DNA of 64,000 nucleotides from positions 21,120,022-21,184,021 of the forward strand of contig OX578150.1 in the NCBI GenBank assembly GCA_951213105.1, given 5' to 3'. The translations under genes were made by a program, and so were the position numbers. How positions within the stretch are numbered: the first letter of the stretch is position 1; every line of letters starts with the position of its first letter. The notes under the pieces are model-generated. The model had not been told where the DNA came from and ran no database searches. It saw only the letters and a list, made by a program, of their open reading frames with translations. Of this stretch, positions 1 through 10,466 are shown in pieces. The stretch comes from Amaurobius ferox (taxonomy: Eukaryota > Arthropoda > Arachnida > Araneae > Amaurobiidae).

Positions 1-346
1 TCTATAGACGCTCTTACCATGGGCGCCCATAGGGGAGCGTAAGGGGCACTTGCTCTCCCGTAGACGTTCAAGGTTACAATTGTAGGTATCAAGCTAGTAG
101 CTATTTATGGCTCATCCTTGAATTTGGCATATTCCAGGAAAAGTTTTTCGGCTCTCTTATATCCTACTTCTTCGAAACTAGGTCGACTTGCAGTTACCAC
201 ACTATATTTTGATAGCACTATATTTTTAAAGCATGTCGAAAAGCGCAACTCGAGTTTTAGACGGACTTACACGTTTCGAGACCTCCAGAACACGAAAAAA
301 CTATTTTTAGCGTGACGTCTGTGTGTGTGTCTGTCTGTGCAATCTA
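1..346. other. No gene; dispersed-repeat-like sequence
   Basis: No coding region is supported. The stretch from about 120 to 346 runs into a GT/CT-rich segment (GTGTGTGTCTGTCTGTG) directly ahead of the tandem repeat at 347, which looks like the edge of an interspersed repeat. I cannot assign a family. Confidence 0.4.
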
Positions 347-856
347 TGTATCCACTATAACTCAAAAACTAATGGACCGAATTTAATAAAATTTGGTGGA
401 TAAGTCACGTGTGTGTGACCCTGGTGCTGATTAGTTTTTGGTACTATTCGGGATAAAACATCCAGGCTTTTTCACGAAATGATCCGCAAATATTGCCTGT
501 ATCCACTCTAACTGAAAAACTAATTGATCAAATTTTATAAAATTTGGTAGATAAGTCACTTATGTGTCACGGTGGTGCTGATTAGATTTTGATACGATTC
601 GAAAAAGCGGAACCTACATTTTTTTACGAAATGGCCCTCAAAAATTGTATATATCCACTCTAAATCAACTAATCGACTAAATTTCATAAAGTTTGGTTGG
701 TAAGTCACTTGGGTGTGACCTTGGTGTTGATTAGTCTTTGGTACGATTCGGAAAAAAAGAAATCGCTTTTTTTGCGAAATGGCTCTCAAAAATTGTATGT
801 ATCCACTCCAACTGACAAACTAATTAATCAAATTACACAAAATTTGGTAGATCTAA
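347..856 (+). repeat. Tandem repeat, about 151-bp period, 3.4 copies
   Basis: The phrase TGTATCCACT (or TATATCCACT) recurs at 347, 499, 650 and 799, giving periods of 152, 151 and 149 bp. Each unit continues with a version of AACTAAT..GA..AAATT..ATAAAATTTGGT, then a GTCAC..GTG..GCTGATTAG segment and a CGAAATGG.. segment. The fourth unit breaks off near 856. Units differ by many point changes, so the array is old. No protein is supported. Confidence 0.85.
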
Positions 857-2134
857 AACAATTTTGCATGTACTTTTGGACAAACTTTTATTTAACAAGT
901 TTTCTTTTAATTCCTTTATTGTTATCGTACATTCAAAAGTTTGCAGTAAAATTTTATTTCAACATAGTGGAATTGACCAAATGTTTTATTAATAAAATCT
1001 GGAGTAGCTGTTTTAAGTCTTTATTAAAAAGCCTTATTTTATATACTTCTCAATTGTAAAATTAAATAATTTTGCTGCGATTTTCATTTTCTGATATTAT
1101 TTATGTCAAACTAACCTTGGTCTTGTTTTGAAACATTAAATGAGTTGCACAGTGAATTTATTGTACGACTTTTGCACACGCCAAATGCGTGTTTGAAAAG
1201 TTAACTGACTGGTCATTCCAGTTAACAATTGTTTATATGTTATATGGTCAGTCACCAGAGAAAAACGCAACATGTTTATTCTGCACGGTTCTAGAGCGAA
1301 TGTCCAGCAAAACACGCATTCTCTGTATCATGTGACCACATAACATCGATGACCGGAGAATATCCTTGGTCATTCTGCTTATAACAGAATTGTGACCGAA
1401 ACAAGTTTTCAAATGGCAGTGGTAATAAACAAGTTTTCAATCGTTCTGGTCATGATTGGTGGTCACCTGTCATAATTGTAGAAACTTCTCAAACGTGTCC
1501 CTAAACATCAGTTTAAAAGAAAGGAAATATTTCAAATATTAACTTTTTTGACCATAAAATATCAGCAGAATTTATATTTGTGAAACGGCGATTAATGTTA
1601 GATCATTGGTCGCCGGGCTCAAACTAACCTTTCTGATCTCAATATTGCTTGGCATGTTTAAGATGTCAGTGCCAGCAGAAAAATCTAATTAAAATAATTC
1701 TGATTAGAGAAGCAATTTGTCAACTTCGTAGTGACATGTGATGAAGCTGCCATCTGGTAGCACAGATACAAACTTCTGTTGTAACTTAAGTTTTCTTAAA
1801 ATATGAGAAATAAGAATTCTTAATTTCCACGAAAATGTCATTAATGCGTTTGCAAAAAAGTAGAAGTTTGGAATTTAGGTACAAATAGGTTCAAAAGTAG
1901 TTTTTAATGCTTTATAATAATACATTTTCCCTATTGTATTTATATACCAGAATTAAATGTTGTGCTTGCCTAAAGTAAAATTCCGCTGCACACAATTATA
2001 ATGAATTTTTAAATGATTTTATCAATTCATTTAAAAATCAATTCGGTAACGTTATACATTTATGTATGTAACATGTTAGCATTTTGCTTTAAGCTTTTAT
2101 AAAGTGTTATTTTCGTAGAAATTTTCTTTGGTTT
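857..2134. other. No gene seen; AT-rich sequence
   Basis: No convincing coding region, RNA gene or recognised repeat. A small inverted repeat (GTTAACTG..CAGTTAAC) lies at about 1200-1223. Confidence 0.5.
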
Positions 2135-2877
2135 TACGCAGCTCCTGTTTTCCGCCCTACTACCTCTGACCTTCGCCCCAAGTCTTCATACTCCAGTATT
2201 CTCCTTCAGGGCAAAGATCGGCTGAAAAGCAATGCCCAGCTGAAAAATGATCTATTCTCTCTTCCATGTCCCGAGGATTTGAGCATTAAAAACATTTCCG
2301 CCCTTCAAAACGGAACTCTCAACGTTACCTGTTGGGAGAGGGGTGCTGATCGTTTGCTGCCTGCCATCCTTAAATCTGCTATCAACGACAAATTTACCAT
2401 CAAAGCAGAGCTCATTAGAAAGCAGGCCCTCATCATATTTAACGTTCACCCCTCCTTCCGGAAGGACGATGTTAAGCATCTCATTTCTCAAAACGTGCCT
2501 TCTGTGAAACCTTCAGACATTCGTATTATCAAAAACTTTGCCAACAAAGCTGGTAGCATCAACTGGGTTTTCTTAGTGAACTTGATGAACGTTAAATTGT
2601 TGATTGAAACCAAGAAAGTAATTCACCACTTACAATATTTCTTTATAAAGAAATATATAAACTTTAAAATGTGCTACCAGTGACAGGACTTTGGTCACGT
2701 GGACAAATATTGCCCCTATCTCGCTGGAAATTGCAGTAACTGAACTAGCAGCGAACATACCTACAAAAACTGCTGTGCAAAAACTCCTACTTGCGCGAAC
2801 TGCTGTACGACAAATGATGCCTGCGAAACTTTAAGCTTTGAAATTAATCATAACGCTCATGATAAGACTGGCTGAAA
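2135..2877 (+). pseudogene. LINE ORF1 remnant, nucleic-acid-binding (gag-like) protein with zinc knuckles
   Basis: One reading frame runs from about 2135 and encodes a globular part followed by cysteine/histidine-rich knuckles: CYQ-stop-QDFGHVDKYC, then CSN-stop-TSSEHTYKNCC and PTCANCC. In LINEs of the Jockey/I/CR1 type this protein coats the RNA. Both early stops are TGA and sit exactly where a knuckle cysteine (TGC or TGT) is expected; a third TGA lies at about 2872-2874. No N-terminal methionine is present, consistent with 5' truncation. The copy is dead. Confidence 0.65.
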
Positions 2878-4456
2878 ATCCCTACAACGTGAATTTTAAC
2901 GGATTAGGGATCTCCAAAAGGACCTCTAGTCCATAGGTTCCCAAAGTGGTCCAGGTGGACCCCCAGGGGTCCATAGGAGACCACACGGGGGTCCACGTAG
3001 ACGTGAAAAGAAAACAGGGGTTCACAAGTTATAAGGGGGGGTCCACGAAAAATTTTCTGGTTTTCATAATAAAGAACAAAAATTTGGCTTGGATTTACCT
3101 ATCAACGTAGGCAGGTAGCATCATTCACTAGGTAGGTATTCAAAAATATTCGAGACTCAGGTTAAACACAGAATTGAATAGAACAATAGATAATAGTCCA
3201 AGTGTACACCACATGTCGAGACTTGCAAAGCGCCGCCCGTACGCTCGCTCGTCCGAGATGCTTGTTTAGACCTGCAAAGGGATGAAATGCGACTTGCGCT
3301 GTGCTTACAATCGAGATTAGTATAAATACGAATGCCAAGAACAAAACGTTACTCATTTGTTTCCGGGATTTTGAACATAAAAGTGTGACTGTGAGTGAAT
3401 CGATGTCAGTGTTTGCAGTGCCGGAAAAAGTAAGTATCTGCCTATTTGTTATACATATTTTTATTATATATTGTAATTTATCAATCATATTATATTTGTT
3501 TTACTATTTGAGTGTAATAGGTAGTTATGTAGTGAATATTAAATACTAGAGATTATTCAAAACTTCTATAAAAGAACAAAAAGCCAGGGAAGATTAAACT
3601 TTAGGTACCTAGGTACGTTTTTGTCGAAAATTATTTATTTACCCGACGACGGCGATTCATTAAAAGAGCGGTGTTTCCGCGGGCATTTTTTGTTTCTTTT
3701 ATTGCAATAATTCTATTCTGTTGTGTTATAATAGCCATATTCTGGTAAAATCGCCTCAAAAACAATTTTTTTATAGGTCACAACTGATACGGAAAATGGC
3801 TGAATCTAAGAAGAAATGTCGACAGTACAGTATTGATTATTTGAAATTTGGTTTTCTTCCATCAACGGCAGACAAACGATTGCCCATGTGTCTTTTATGC
3901 AACAAAGTTCTGAGCAATGACTCTATGAAACCATCGAAACTCGAAGACCATCTAAGAAGGTGTCATCCTGAAAACATAGGTAAAGATCTGAAATACTTTC
4001 AAACATTGAAGGAAAAATATGAAAAGATACCTACCGTAAATAGTATGTTTGCTTCAATGTCTCAAAGTAACGATGATGGCTTGCGGGCATCTTACAATAT
4101 TTCGTTGCTTATAGCGAAATCTGGAAAACCGCACACCATCGGGGAAGAGTTAATTTTACCCGCTATTGAAGAGGTTTTAAAAACTGTTCTGCACAAACCT
4201 CCATTTGACGTACTCAAAAGAATTCCTTTAAGTAACAACACTGTACAAAGACGTATTGATGAAATGAGCTCTGATATAGAAAGCTTCTTGTGTAATTATC
4301 TGCAAACCACTCATTTTTCTATTCAATTGGACGAGTCTACTTTGCCTGGTAATGAAGCATTATTATTGGCATATGTTCGATTTGTTATGGACGAAGAAAT
4401 CCATGAAGAGCTGCTATTCGCAAAAACTTTGAAGTCGGACACTAAAGGCGAATCGA

Positions 4457-5116
4457 CACTAAAAATTCTTCCTCTGTCGAGAGAATTAAAAACTGTGTTC
4501 TCATTGCCAGAGAAATCTCAAACAATGTCGCTTGATCAATCTGTGTGCGGTTCTTTCTCTTCCTTCCCCTCTTGGTCTGTGGTTCGCTTTGTTTTGGGGG
4601 TCCCCTTTGCCCTGGTGTTGTCCGTGGGTCTTTGCACTGCTTCATTTTGTGTGGTGTTAGTTTTGTGTGTGTTATGTTTAGTGTTAGGGTGTGTATATGT
4701 GTAGTGTTAGATGTAATGTATGTGTTAGATATACTCCTTGTTTTTTGTTTTTGTTTTAAAAAAAAAAAAAAATAGAGATTGTTTTTCAACTTTTGTTCTC
4801 CACCTGAAGATCTATGCATAAAGTGGTGGTATTTTGTTGTTAGTTTTAAGATCCTACTATACTCTCTCCACCTGAAAACTTTTTGGCTCTAAGCGGTGGA
4901 ACCCTGTAAATACCTTTTGTAAAATTTTTAGATCATTAATAAACTTTGCCCTGTTTCGGCGCCCGCTGCGGGCCGCCCGTGGGGCCCCTATTCCGGATTG
5001 GTGTTGGCTGGATCGTTGGACGTTGGCCGTGGGAGTTAGCTTCCGCTATCTCTTCTCCCGGCCACACAACTTGATACCATAAACCCCCTGGGTTGGTCGT
5101 GTGGTCTGGGCCTTCA
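4457..5116 (+). mobile_element. 5'-truncated LINE copy (ORF2 C-terminus and 3' UTR)
   Basis: The insert begins within the last codons of a LINE ORF2: the frame reads VERIKNCVLIAREISNNVA and stops at 4533-4535. This matches the ORF2 end at 7691 (LRNCILIARETSNRIK). A GT-rich 3' UTR follows, with an A-run at 4759-4773 and an AATAAA at about 4938. The last 45 bases form the shared hairpin (GGCCACAC..GTGTGGTC) followed by CTGGGCCTTCA. It is flanked by the 15-16 bp target duplication, typical of target-primed reverse transcription. Confidence 0.88.
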
Positions 5117-5132
5117 ACTAAAGGCGAATCGA

Positions 5133-5516
5133 AGGCCAACGGCCGTACCGTGCTGAAAACACCGGTTCTCGTTAGATCACCGAAGTCAAGCAGCATCGGG
5201 CGCGGTTAGTACTTGGTGGGTGACCACCTCGGAACACCGCGTGCTGTTGGCCATCTCGGGTGCGGTATCCCCGTGGTTTGCGCGCTAGATTTGCCCCCAG
5301 CACAAATGCCGCCGTGTTCATGCGGAGTACGATCAAGTTAAACATGTGGGTCCGTAAGTCCTTCCGAGAGGTTGGTGGTAGGGGAAGGAGGGTACGGTCC
5401 CTGTGGAAGCCTCCCCCACTGGGTTCCGGTCTAAATTGGGTGGCACTTCCCGGCCGTCCATACAGTTACCTTACACCTTTCTGGTAGGTCGGACGGTCTG
5501 GGTCTCAACAACAACA
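5133..5516 (+). mobile_element. SINE with 5S rRNA-derived head and LINE-like 3' tail
   Basis: From 5' to 3': a 117-nt 5S rRNA-like head (5135-5251), a central body (about 5252-5445) and a tail with the stem-loop GGCCGTCC..GGACGGTC, followed by CTGGGTCTCAAC and a short (AAC)n. The head would supply an internal RNA polymerase III promoter. The tail resembles the 3' end of the neighbouring LINEs, which presumably supplied the reverse transcriptase. The body matches the SINE at 22501-22790, whose head is tRNA-like. Target duplications flank it at 5117-5132 and 5517-5532. It resembles SINE3-type (5S-derived) elements known from other animals; the exact family is unknown to me. Confidence 0.88.
5135..5251 (+). 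rRNA. 5S rRNA-like sequence, the head of the SINE (not a stand-alone gene)
   Basis: The sequence starts GCCAACGGCCGTACC and ends GTGCTGTTGGC, with the self-complementary ends of 5S rRNA. The internal control region words are visible: AAGCAGCATCGGGCGCGG and TTAGTACTTGG..GGGTGACC. Relative to animal 5S rRNA there are several substitutions and one missing base near GGATGGG. No T-run terminator follows; transcription would read into the SINE body. Confidence 0.85.
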
Positions 5517-6949
5517 ACTAAAGGCGAATCGATATTTAATGTCCTGAGTGATTTTTTTACAGAAAAATCTATTCCATTTACAAACATTATTTCGGTGGCA
5601 GCAGATGGAGCTCCTGCCATGTTCGGGCGATATCGTGGGTTTATAAGCCATCTTAAAAGAATAATACCAGGACTAATTGCAATTCACTGTGTCATCCACC
5701 GACAACACCTTGTAGCGAAAAATTTGAGTGATATATTGCACCAATCGCTTCAATTTGTGATTAACGCAGTTAATAAAATAAGAAGCAATGCTTTGAATAC
5801 CCGTTTATTTGCACTATTGTGCGATGAAAATGATGAAGATTTCCAACGACTGCTCCTGCATACTGAACGAGTACGCTGGTTGTCGAAAGGTGCATGCTTA
5901 TCAAGATTTTACTCACTTTTCGAATCAGTGATAGAGTTTCTGGAAACTAAAGCACCAGATTTAAAAGAAAATCTGATCAAATATAAAGCGGACATTGCGT
6001 ACTTAACAGATTTGTTCAAAAAATTCAATGACGTTAACTTGCAGTTACAAGGGGACAGCCTTAATTTAATAAAAACAAAGGGTGTAATTTCGGCTTTTCT
6101 TGGTAAATTGAAATTAATGAAGCAAAATATTAGTCGGCGCGAATTCTCCCAGTTTCCGCACTTGTCACAGATAGAATGTCTTGATGAGGATATTCAGACA
6201 TACGCTCAACATTTAAATACCCTGCATGATGACTTCAAAAATAGATTTGAAGATATTCTGACGATGGAAATACCACCATGGATCATAACCCCATTTGATG
6301 AAACGGAAGAGGCGAATGTGGTATTACAAGAGGAGCTACTTGAGCTCAGCACCAACGAGGAACTGAAGGTGAAATTTAAAAAAGGCTATCAAACATTTTG
6401 GCTGCAGACAGAAATCCCCGAAAAATATCCTGGGCTGTGGAAAATTACGAGAAAATTTTTGATAGCGTTTCCCTCGTCATATCTTGTCGAAAGAAGTTTT
6501 AGTGCCGTTACCAACCTGTTAACCAAAAAAAGGAGCAGATTGAACATCACAGAACGGGGAGATTTGAGATTACTTCTTACAAAACTGAAGCCAAATATTG
6601 ATAATTTGCTGTCAATTCATCAAGTACATCCGTCTCATTAAAAGTATGACTATTTTATATTGTTGATTTACATTTCAGAGTTCATTGTTGATTTTTTGTC
6701 AATTGTTGATTGTTTGTAAAAATAAATGTTTATAATTTTGTATAACCACAAGTAATATTTTAATAATTAGGACACAAGAAAATATGCAACTTTTTTTTCT
6801 TCTTAACACCCCCAATTTGGGGTGATATTTTTCAGGAGTTTTGGGAATACAGTAGAAATGTAGCAGCAGGGGGTCTACCGAAAATAGTAAAACTTTGAAA
6901 GTGGTCCACGAGAAAAAAAAGTTTGGGAACCTCTGCTCTAGTCCCTTTT

Positions 6950-7691
6950 CTTTTGTATAATTTTCCTCTGTTCTGCGCTCTGGAGTTTTATCTCCTGAGA
7001 TGGTTCTGAATGGCCTTCAGATCAATAAGAATCACTCACTCGCGACCCATAATAACTTATTACAATTGGCCCTTGAACATTCCTGCCTGCCTCCAAGAAC
7101 CTTACCTCTCTAATTGAGCAGTTCTCCCCCCCCCCTTTAGGTCTTAAAAAAATTTAATTCTATCTTGAATAAGACGGCTATTATCGCCTTTAATCCCGCT
7201 CTTAACGTTAAACTGAAATTTTGTTCCTCCTCCGCCGTTATTATTGAAATTATTTTTTCTCCCATTAAATCTCTGAACATTGCCTCTTTGTACTTTCCCC
7301 CTCATGACAATATTAATAGTTTGATCTCCGAGCTCTCCTCTGTTGACTTCCTTTCATCCGATTACTTGATCTTAGGAGATTTTAACGCCCGAGCTCAGAT
7401 GGATGGTCTATTTCATTGATCACCGGGGATACGGTGTTATTGACTTCAGCCTCGCTAATAATTTAATTGTATATAACAATCCTGAAAGTAGTCCAACAGT
7501 CGTCTTTCATTCCAGCAAAGGTTTCCCCGATTTGTTTCGCCTGCCCCCATACTAAAGACTTCCATTTACCTCGTCCCTCAGCTCAACATAGAGCGATTTT
7601 GTCCTCTAAACTTTGCCACAACAAAATTCTAATCGATAAGCTGCGAAACTGTATTCTCATTGCCAGAGAAACTTCAAACAGGATTAAGTAA
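6950..7691 (+). pseudogene. LINE ORF2 remnant: endonuclease part and extreme C-terminus
   Basis: After the hAT target duplication the frame NGLQINKNHSLATHN (near 7005) marks the start of an apurinic/apyrimidinic-type endonuclease. At about 7165-7419 the sequence SLYFPPHDNINSLI...YLILGDFNARAQMDG carries the GDFNA catalytic motif. Frames then shift (DFSLANNLIVYNNPESSPTV at about 7440-7500). The piece ending at 7691 is the ORF2 C-terminus. The reverse transcriptase is deleted and several frameshifts are present. Confidence 0.7.
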
Positions 7692-9005
7692 TACGTTTGT
7701 GCGGGATTACTGTTTTTAATTTCTGCAATCAATGAAATCTGAAATTTTGATGTAGATTTTACTGCTTATGCTCATAGTCCATAGTGTATTGCCCCTCTTG
7801 ATTATTGTATATATTGTTTTTGTTATACTTTCTGTTTCTGTGCGGGGCTCTTTGATATTGGATGATTTGTTTGTTTACTGTTTGCTAAATATGCTAACCG
7901 ATTACTTTGCATTCAATTGTATTCCTCTTGATACTTGGCTGACTCACTGTTCTGTTGCTTTTTGAGTTTTGTTTTTTGTGTTTTTAAGTTCTGTTGCGAT
8001 ATAATCTAAATTCCGGACCTTTTCAAAACAGAAAAAAATTACTCTTTCTATTATTTTATATATGTATTGTTCCCTCTTAGTCTAACAATTTATACTCGAG
8101 CTACGGCAGGCCCTTGATAGACATGTCTAAGCTTGTATTCTTTCCGGACAGCGGTATTCCGGAGCTAACGTGGCCTAAAGGACGGAGCGCTTTGCTTCTG
8201 AACTATTCCCAAAGGACGGCTAATTTGCTTCGCTAAGCCTAATTCTCGATATAAATTCACTAAAAATCACCTCTTCACAGAAATCTACCTTTTTCAGGAA
8301 TAATAGAAATATTTATTTTCTATTTGATGTATATTTTTCATACGAATCTCAATGCAGAATAATCGTTAGTTGCTTTTACTATGAATTCTACTATTCATCA
8401 TAGAAAAATATGCAAAAAAATAATTTCCTTATCTGAATTAGGTGGCATAATATTGTGATTGATTCCAAGTATGCTCAAAACTCAAAAGAATTCAGATCTT
8501 TCAAATCTCCTGTGCAAAAACAGCATTCGCAGAAACAGCTACTGAAGCTGGCGGCGTTGTAATAATAGTACGCTCAGAATCTGAAGAATCATTTGCATTT
8601 TCAATTTACTGTTTGCTAAATATGCTAACCGATTACTTTGCATTCAATTGTATTCCCCTTGATCCTTGGCTGACTCACTGTTCTGTTGCTTTTTGAGTTT
8701 TGCTTTTTGTGTTTTTATAAGTTTTATTGCGATATAATCTAAATTCCGGACCTTTTCAAAACAGAAAAAAATTACTCTTTCTATTATTGTATATATGTAT
8801 TGTTCCCTCTTAGTCTAACTGTACCAGAATCTGTTAAACTGTCTGTTATGCACATATATTTCTTCAATTGTAACTCTTTAAATTTTTAATAAAGAGTATT
8901 GGTGTTTTCTGGTGAGTTGGGGGTCGGTCTCGGCTTTCTCCCCGGCCACTCAAATAGAGTCTCTAAACCCTAGGGTTTGTCGAGTGGTCTGGGTCTTCGA
9001 CGGCT
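7692..9005 (+). other. LINE 3' region with internal duplication, ending in the conserved 3' hairpin
   Basis: No protein. It contains block A (7874-8086), a foreign block B (8087-8603) and a second copy of A (8605-8819). The true LINE 3' end follows: AATAAA at about 8889, then CCGGCCACTC...GAGTGGTCTGGG at 8939-8995. The hairpin arms GGCCACTC and GAGTGGTC pair, with an inner stem AAACCCTAGGGTTT. Confidence 0.65.
8087..8603 (+). repeat. Direct repeat copy 1 (matches 9247-9763)
   Basis: This 517-bp block begins AATTTATACTCGAGCTACGG and matches 9247-9763 with only scattered differences. It contains the piggyBac-like N-terminal coding fragment in part, in reverse orientation. It lies between two copies of LINE 3' UTR block A. 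The two copies' right edges diverge immediately after TTTGCATTTTCA. Confidence 0.9.
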
Positions 9006-9246
9006 AACAAGGGAGACAGTGTCTATTCAAATAACTTACGACCAAGTAATTTTTATTTTAATTATGTATTATCCGAAATAAATGTATAAAACATTTTCTG
9101 CGTAAATAAGCATTTTCACTTCATTTGGAAAAGAGTTCAACCATTATTTTTCCCTTTAAGCATAAAGCGGGATTTTCAGGAGACAAATCTCTCTCTATCT
9201 ACCTACGTCGAAGATTGGAAATATAACTGAAAGAAAATATGAATAC
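9006..9246. other. No gene; short unassigned stretch
   Basis: AT-rich sequence between the LINE end and direct repeat copy 2. Nothing recognised. Confidence 0.4.
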
Positions 9247-10341
9247 AATTTATACTCGAGCTACGGCAGGCCCTTGATAGACATGTCTAAGCTTGTATTC
9301 TTTCCGGACAGCGGTATTCCGAAGCTACCGTGGCCTAAAGGACGGAGCGCTTTGCTTCCGAACTATTCCCAAAGGACGGCTAATTTGCTTCGCTAAGCCT
9401 AATTCTCGATATAAATTCACTAAAAATCACCTCTTCACAGAAATCTACCTTTTTCAGGAATAATAGAAATATTTATTTTCTATTTGATGTATATTTTTCA
9501 TACGAATCTCAATGCAGAATAATCGTTAGTTGCTTTTACTATGAATTCTACTATTCATCATAGCAAAATATGCAAAAAAAATAATTTCCTTATCTGAATT
9601 AAGTGGCATAATATTGTGATTGATTCCAAGTATGCTCAAAACGCAAAAGAATTCAGATCTTTCAAATCTCCTGTGCAAAAACAGCATTCGCAGAAACAGC
9701 TACTGAAGCTGGCGGCGTTGTAATAATAGTACGCTCAGAATCTGAAGAATCATTTGCATTTTCATATTCATCTTCAGAAATACCACAGTTCCGCGAATAT
9801 TTGCTATCTGCATCACTTTCATTACTGCCCGGTTCGTTTATCATACGAGTATATTCTTCCACGGAAAGAAAACGTCCTGGCCCAGCCATTCTTTTATCGG
9901 AAATTACCTAATAATTTCACTGCCGCACATTCCTCCAAAACCCAAACTTAAAAAAAATATTCTCTTACATCCCTATAAATCACCAACGAAATCATTAAGC
10001 TAATATTAAAACGAGACCCGAAACTTAATTATAAAACTGTAGATGCTACGAGAAATGCTATGTTTGTTTATATTAGAAAACCATGTTTCACCGCTTCAGA
10101 TGGAGAAATAATTCTTTGGATCCCCCTATGCCAAGGTCAAGTATCTGCAAAATACATTGGGAGTTGTTCACATGGACATTTAACGCCATTTAGTAGACAA
10201 ATAAATTCAAATAAAAACGTTTCATATGAAAACGTGCTCCCATGACAGTCGTCTTTTAGGGTAAATTTTTCCTCAACACGGATGCGTGACAGTCGTCCTT
10301 GAATGCAAGTTCGCAGCCGACGCGTCAATGTCCGGAAAGGG
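9247..10341 (-). mobile_element. piggyBac-like element, partial, with one recognisable end
   Basis: The right border reads CCGGAAAGGG then TTAA (10342-10345), so on the - strand the element starts TTAA-CCCTTTCCGGACATTGACG, as expected of piggyBac ends and their TTAA target. Just inside lie two direct copies of GACGACTGTCA as subterminal repeats. A transposase N-terminus is encoded on the same strand (9662-9889). The left end is unclear: TTCTTTCCGGACAG near 9300 may be a decayed inverted end. The catalytic domain is absent, so this is a deletion derivative. Confidence 0.6.
9662..9889 (-). pseudogene. piggyBac-like transposase, N-terminal fragment (75 aa)
   Basis: The frame starts at an ATG (9887-9889) and reads MAGPGRFLSVEEYTRMINE, then a stretch rich in S, D and E. 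This is the usual acidic, disordered N-terminus of piggyBac transposases, which precedes the DDD nuclease domain. The nuclease domain and C-terminal cysteine-rich finger are missing. A second, shorter copy lies within 8087-8603. The family call rests on this N-terminus plus the TTAA-bordered end, so it is moderate. Confidence 0.45.
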
Positions 10342-10466
10342 TTAAGGAAGTGGCTGTTTTTCTTAATAGTTTGCATTTTTTCTGGCAAATATAGTGTTTA
10401 CTGTCCGAGTATAGAGATTATGGAGGTTTTTCAATATTTTTCAGAATAAGAAACTCGAAATATGGA

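Larger units (their letters stand above)
4441..5532 (+). repeat. Triple target-site duplication bracketing two retroinsertions
   Basis: ACTAAAGGCGAATCGA occurs exactly at 4441-4456, 5117-5132 and 5517-5532. The first and second copies bracket a LINE 3' fragment; the second and third bracket a 5S-headed SINE. The outer copies join the hAT transposase frame in phase, so this 15-16 bp word is the original target. Confidence 0.95.
3796..6641 (+). pseudogene. hAT transposase (ZBED5-like), frame open except for a LINE+SINE insertion
   Basis: The ATG at 3796 opens a frame beginning MAESKKKCRQYS. A BED-type zinc finger follows at about residues 30-58 (MCLLC...DHLRRCH). The frame is open to the target duplication at 4441-4456 and resumes in phase at 5517-5532, ending at 6641. 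Without the two inserts it would be 589 codons with no other stop or frameshift. The second part carries the catalytic-core phrases AADGAPAMFGRYRG and HCVIHRQHL, and the C-terminal hAT dimerisation region (PSSYLVERSFSAVTNLLTKKRSRLN). Such transposases cut and paste DNA in the nucleus. The intact frame implies recent activity or exaptation before the retroelement hits. As it stands it cannot make a full protein. Confidence 0.9.
2932..6935 (+). mobile_element. hAT DNA transposon (ZBED5/Buster-like) with 8-bp target duplication
   Basis: The ends are inverted copies: CATAGGTTCCCAAAGTGG at the left and, read from the right end inward, CAGAGGTTCCCAAAC. The element is flanked by an 8-bp direct repeat CTCTAGTC at 2924-2931 and 6936-6943, the length typical of hAT elements. 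It lies inside the LINE, between its ORF1 and ORF2 remnants, so it is younger than the LINE. A GTAAGT donor at 3430 and a TTTTTTATAG acceptor ending at 3775 suggest an intron in the 5' leader of its transposase gene. The element is itself interrupted by a LINE fragment and a SINE at 4457-5516. Confidence 0.92.
2135..9005 (+). mobile_element. 5'-truncated LINE (non-LTR retrotransposon), split by a hAT insertion
   Basis: Pieces of one LINE lie in order on the + strand: a zinc-knuckle ORF1 remnant (2135-2877), an endonuclease remnant with the GDFNA motif (about 6960-7500), the last codons of ORF2 (to 7691) and a long 3' region. That region ends in a stem-loop (GGCCACTC..GAGTGGTC) followed by CTGGGTCTTCGAC near 9005. 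A hAT element (2932-6935) interrupts it. Most of the reverse transcriptase is missing, and other sequence lies within the 3' region (see 8087-8603). No 5' target duplication was found, so the left limit is approximate. The clade is uncertain; the 3' hairpin links it to the LINE fragments at 4457, 23000 and 50168. Confidence 0.75.

Noticed and set aside
2670..2877. Reassigned TGA codon or selenocysteine
   Set aside because: The stops lie in a decayed LINE fragment with other damage; RpL36 in the same window uses TGA as a normal stop.
5135..5251. A functional stand-alone 5S rRNA gene
   Set aside because: It is embedded in a retroinserted unit with target duplications, has several substitutions, and is not followed by a T-run terminator.
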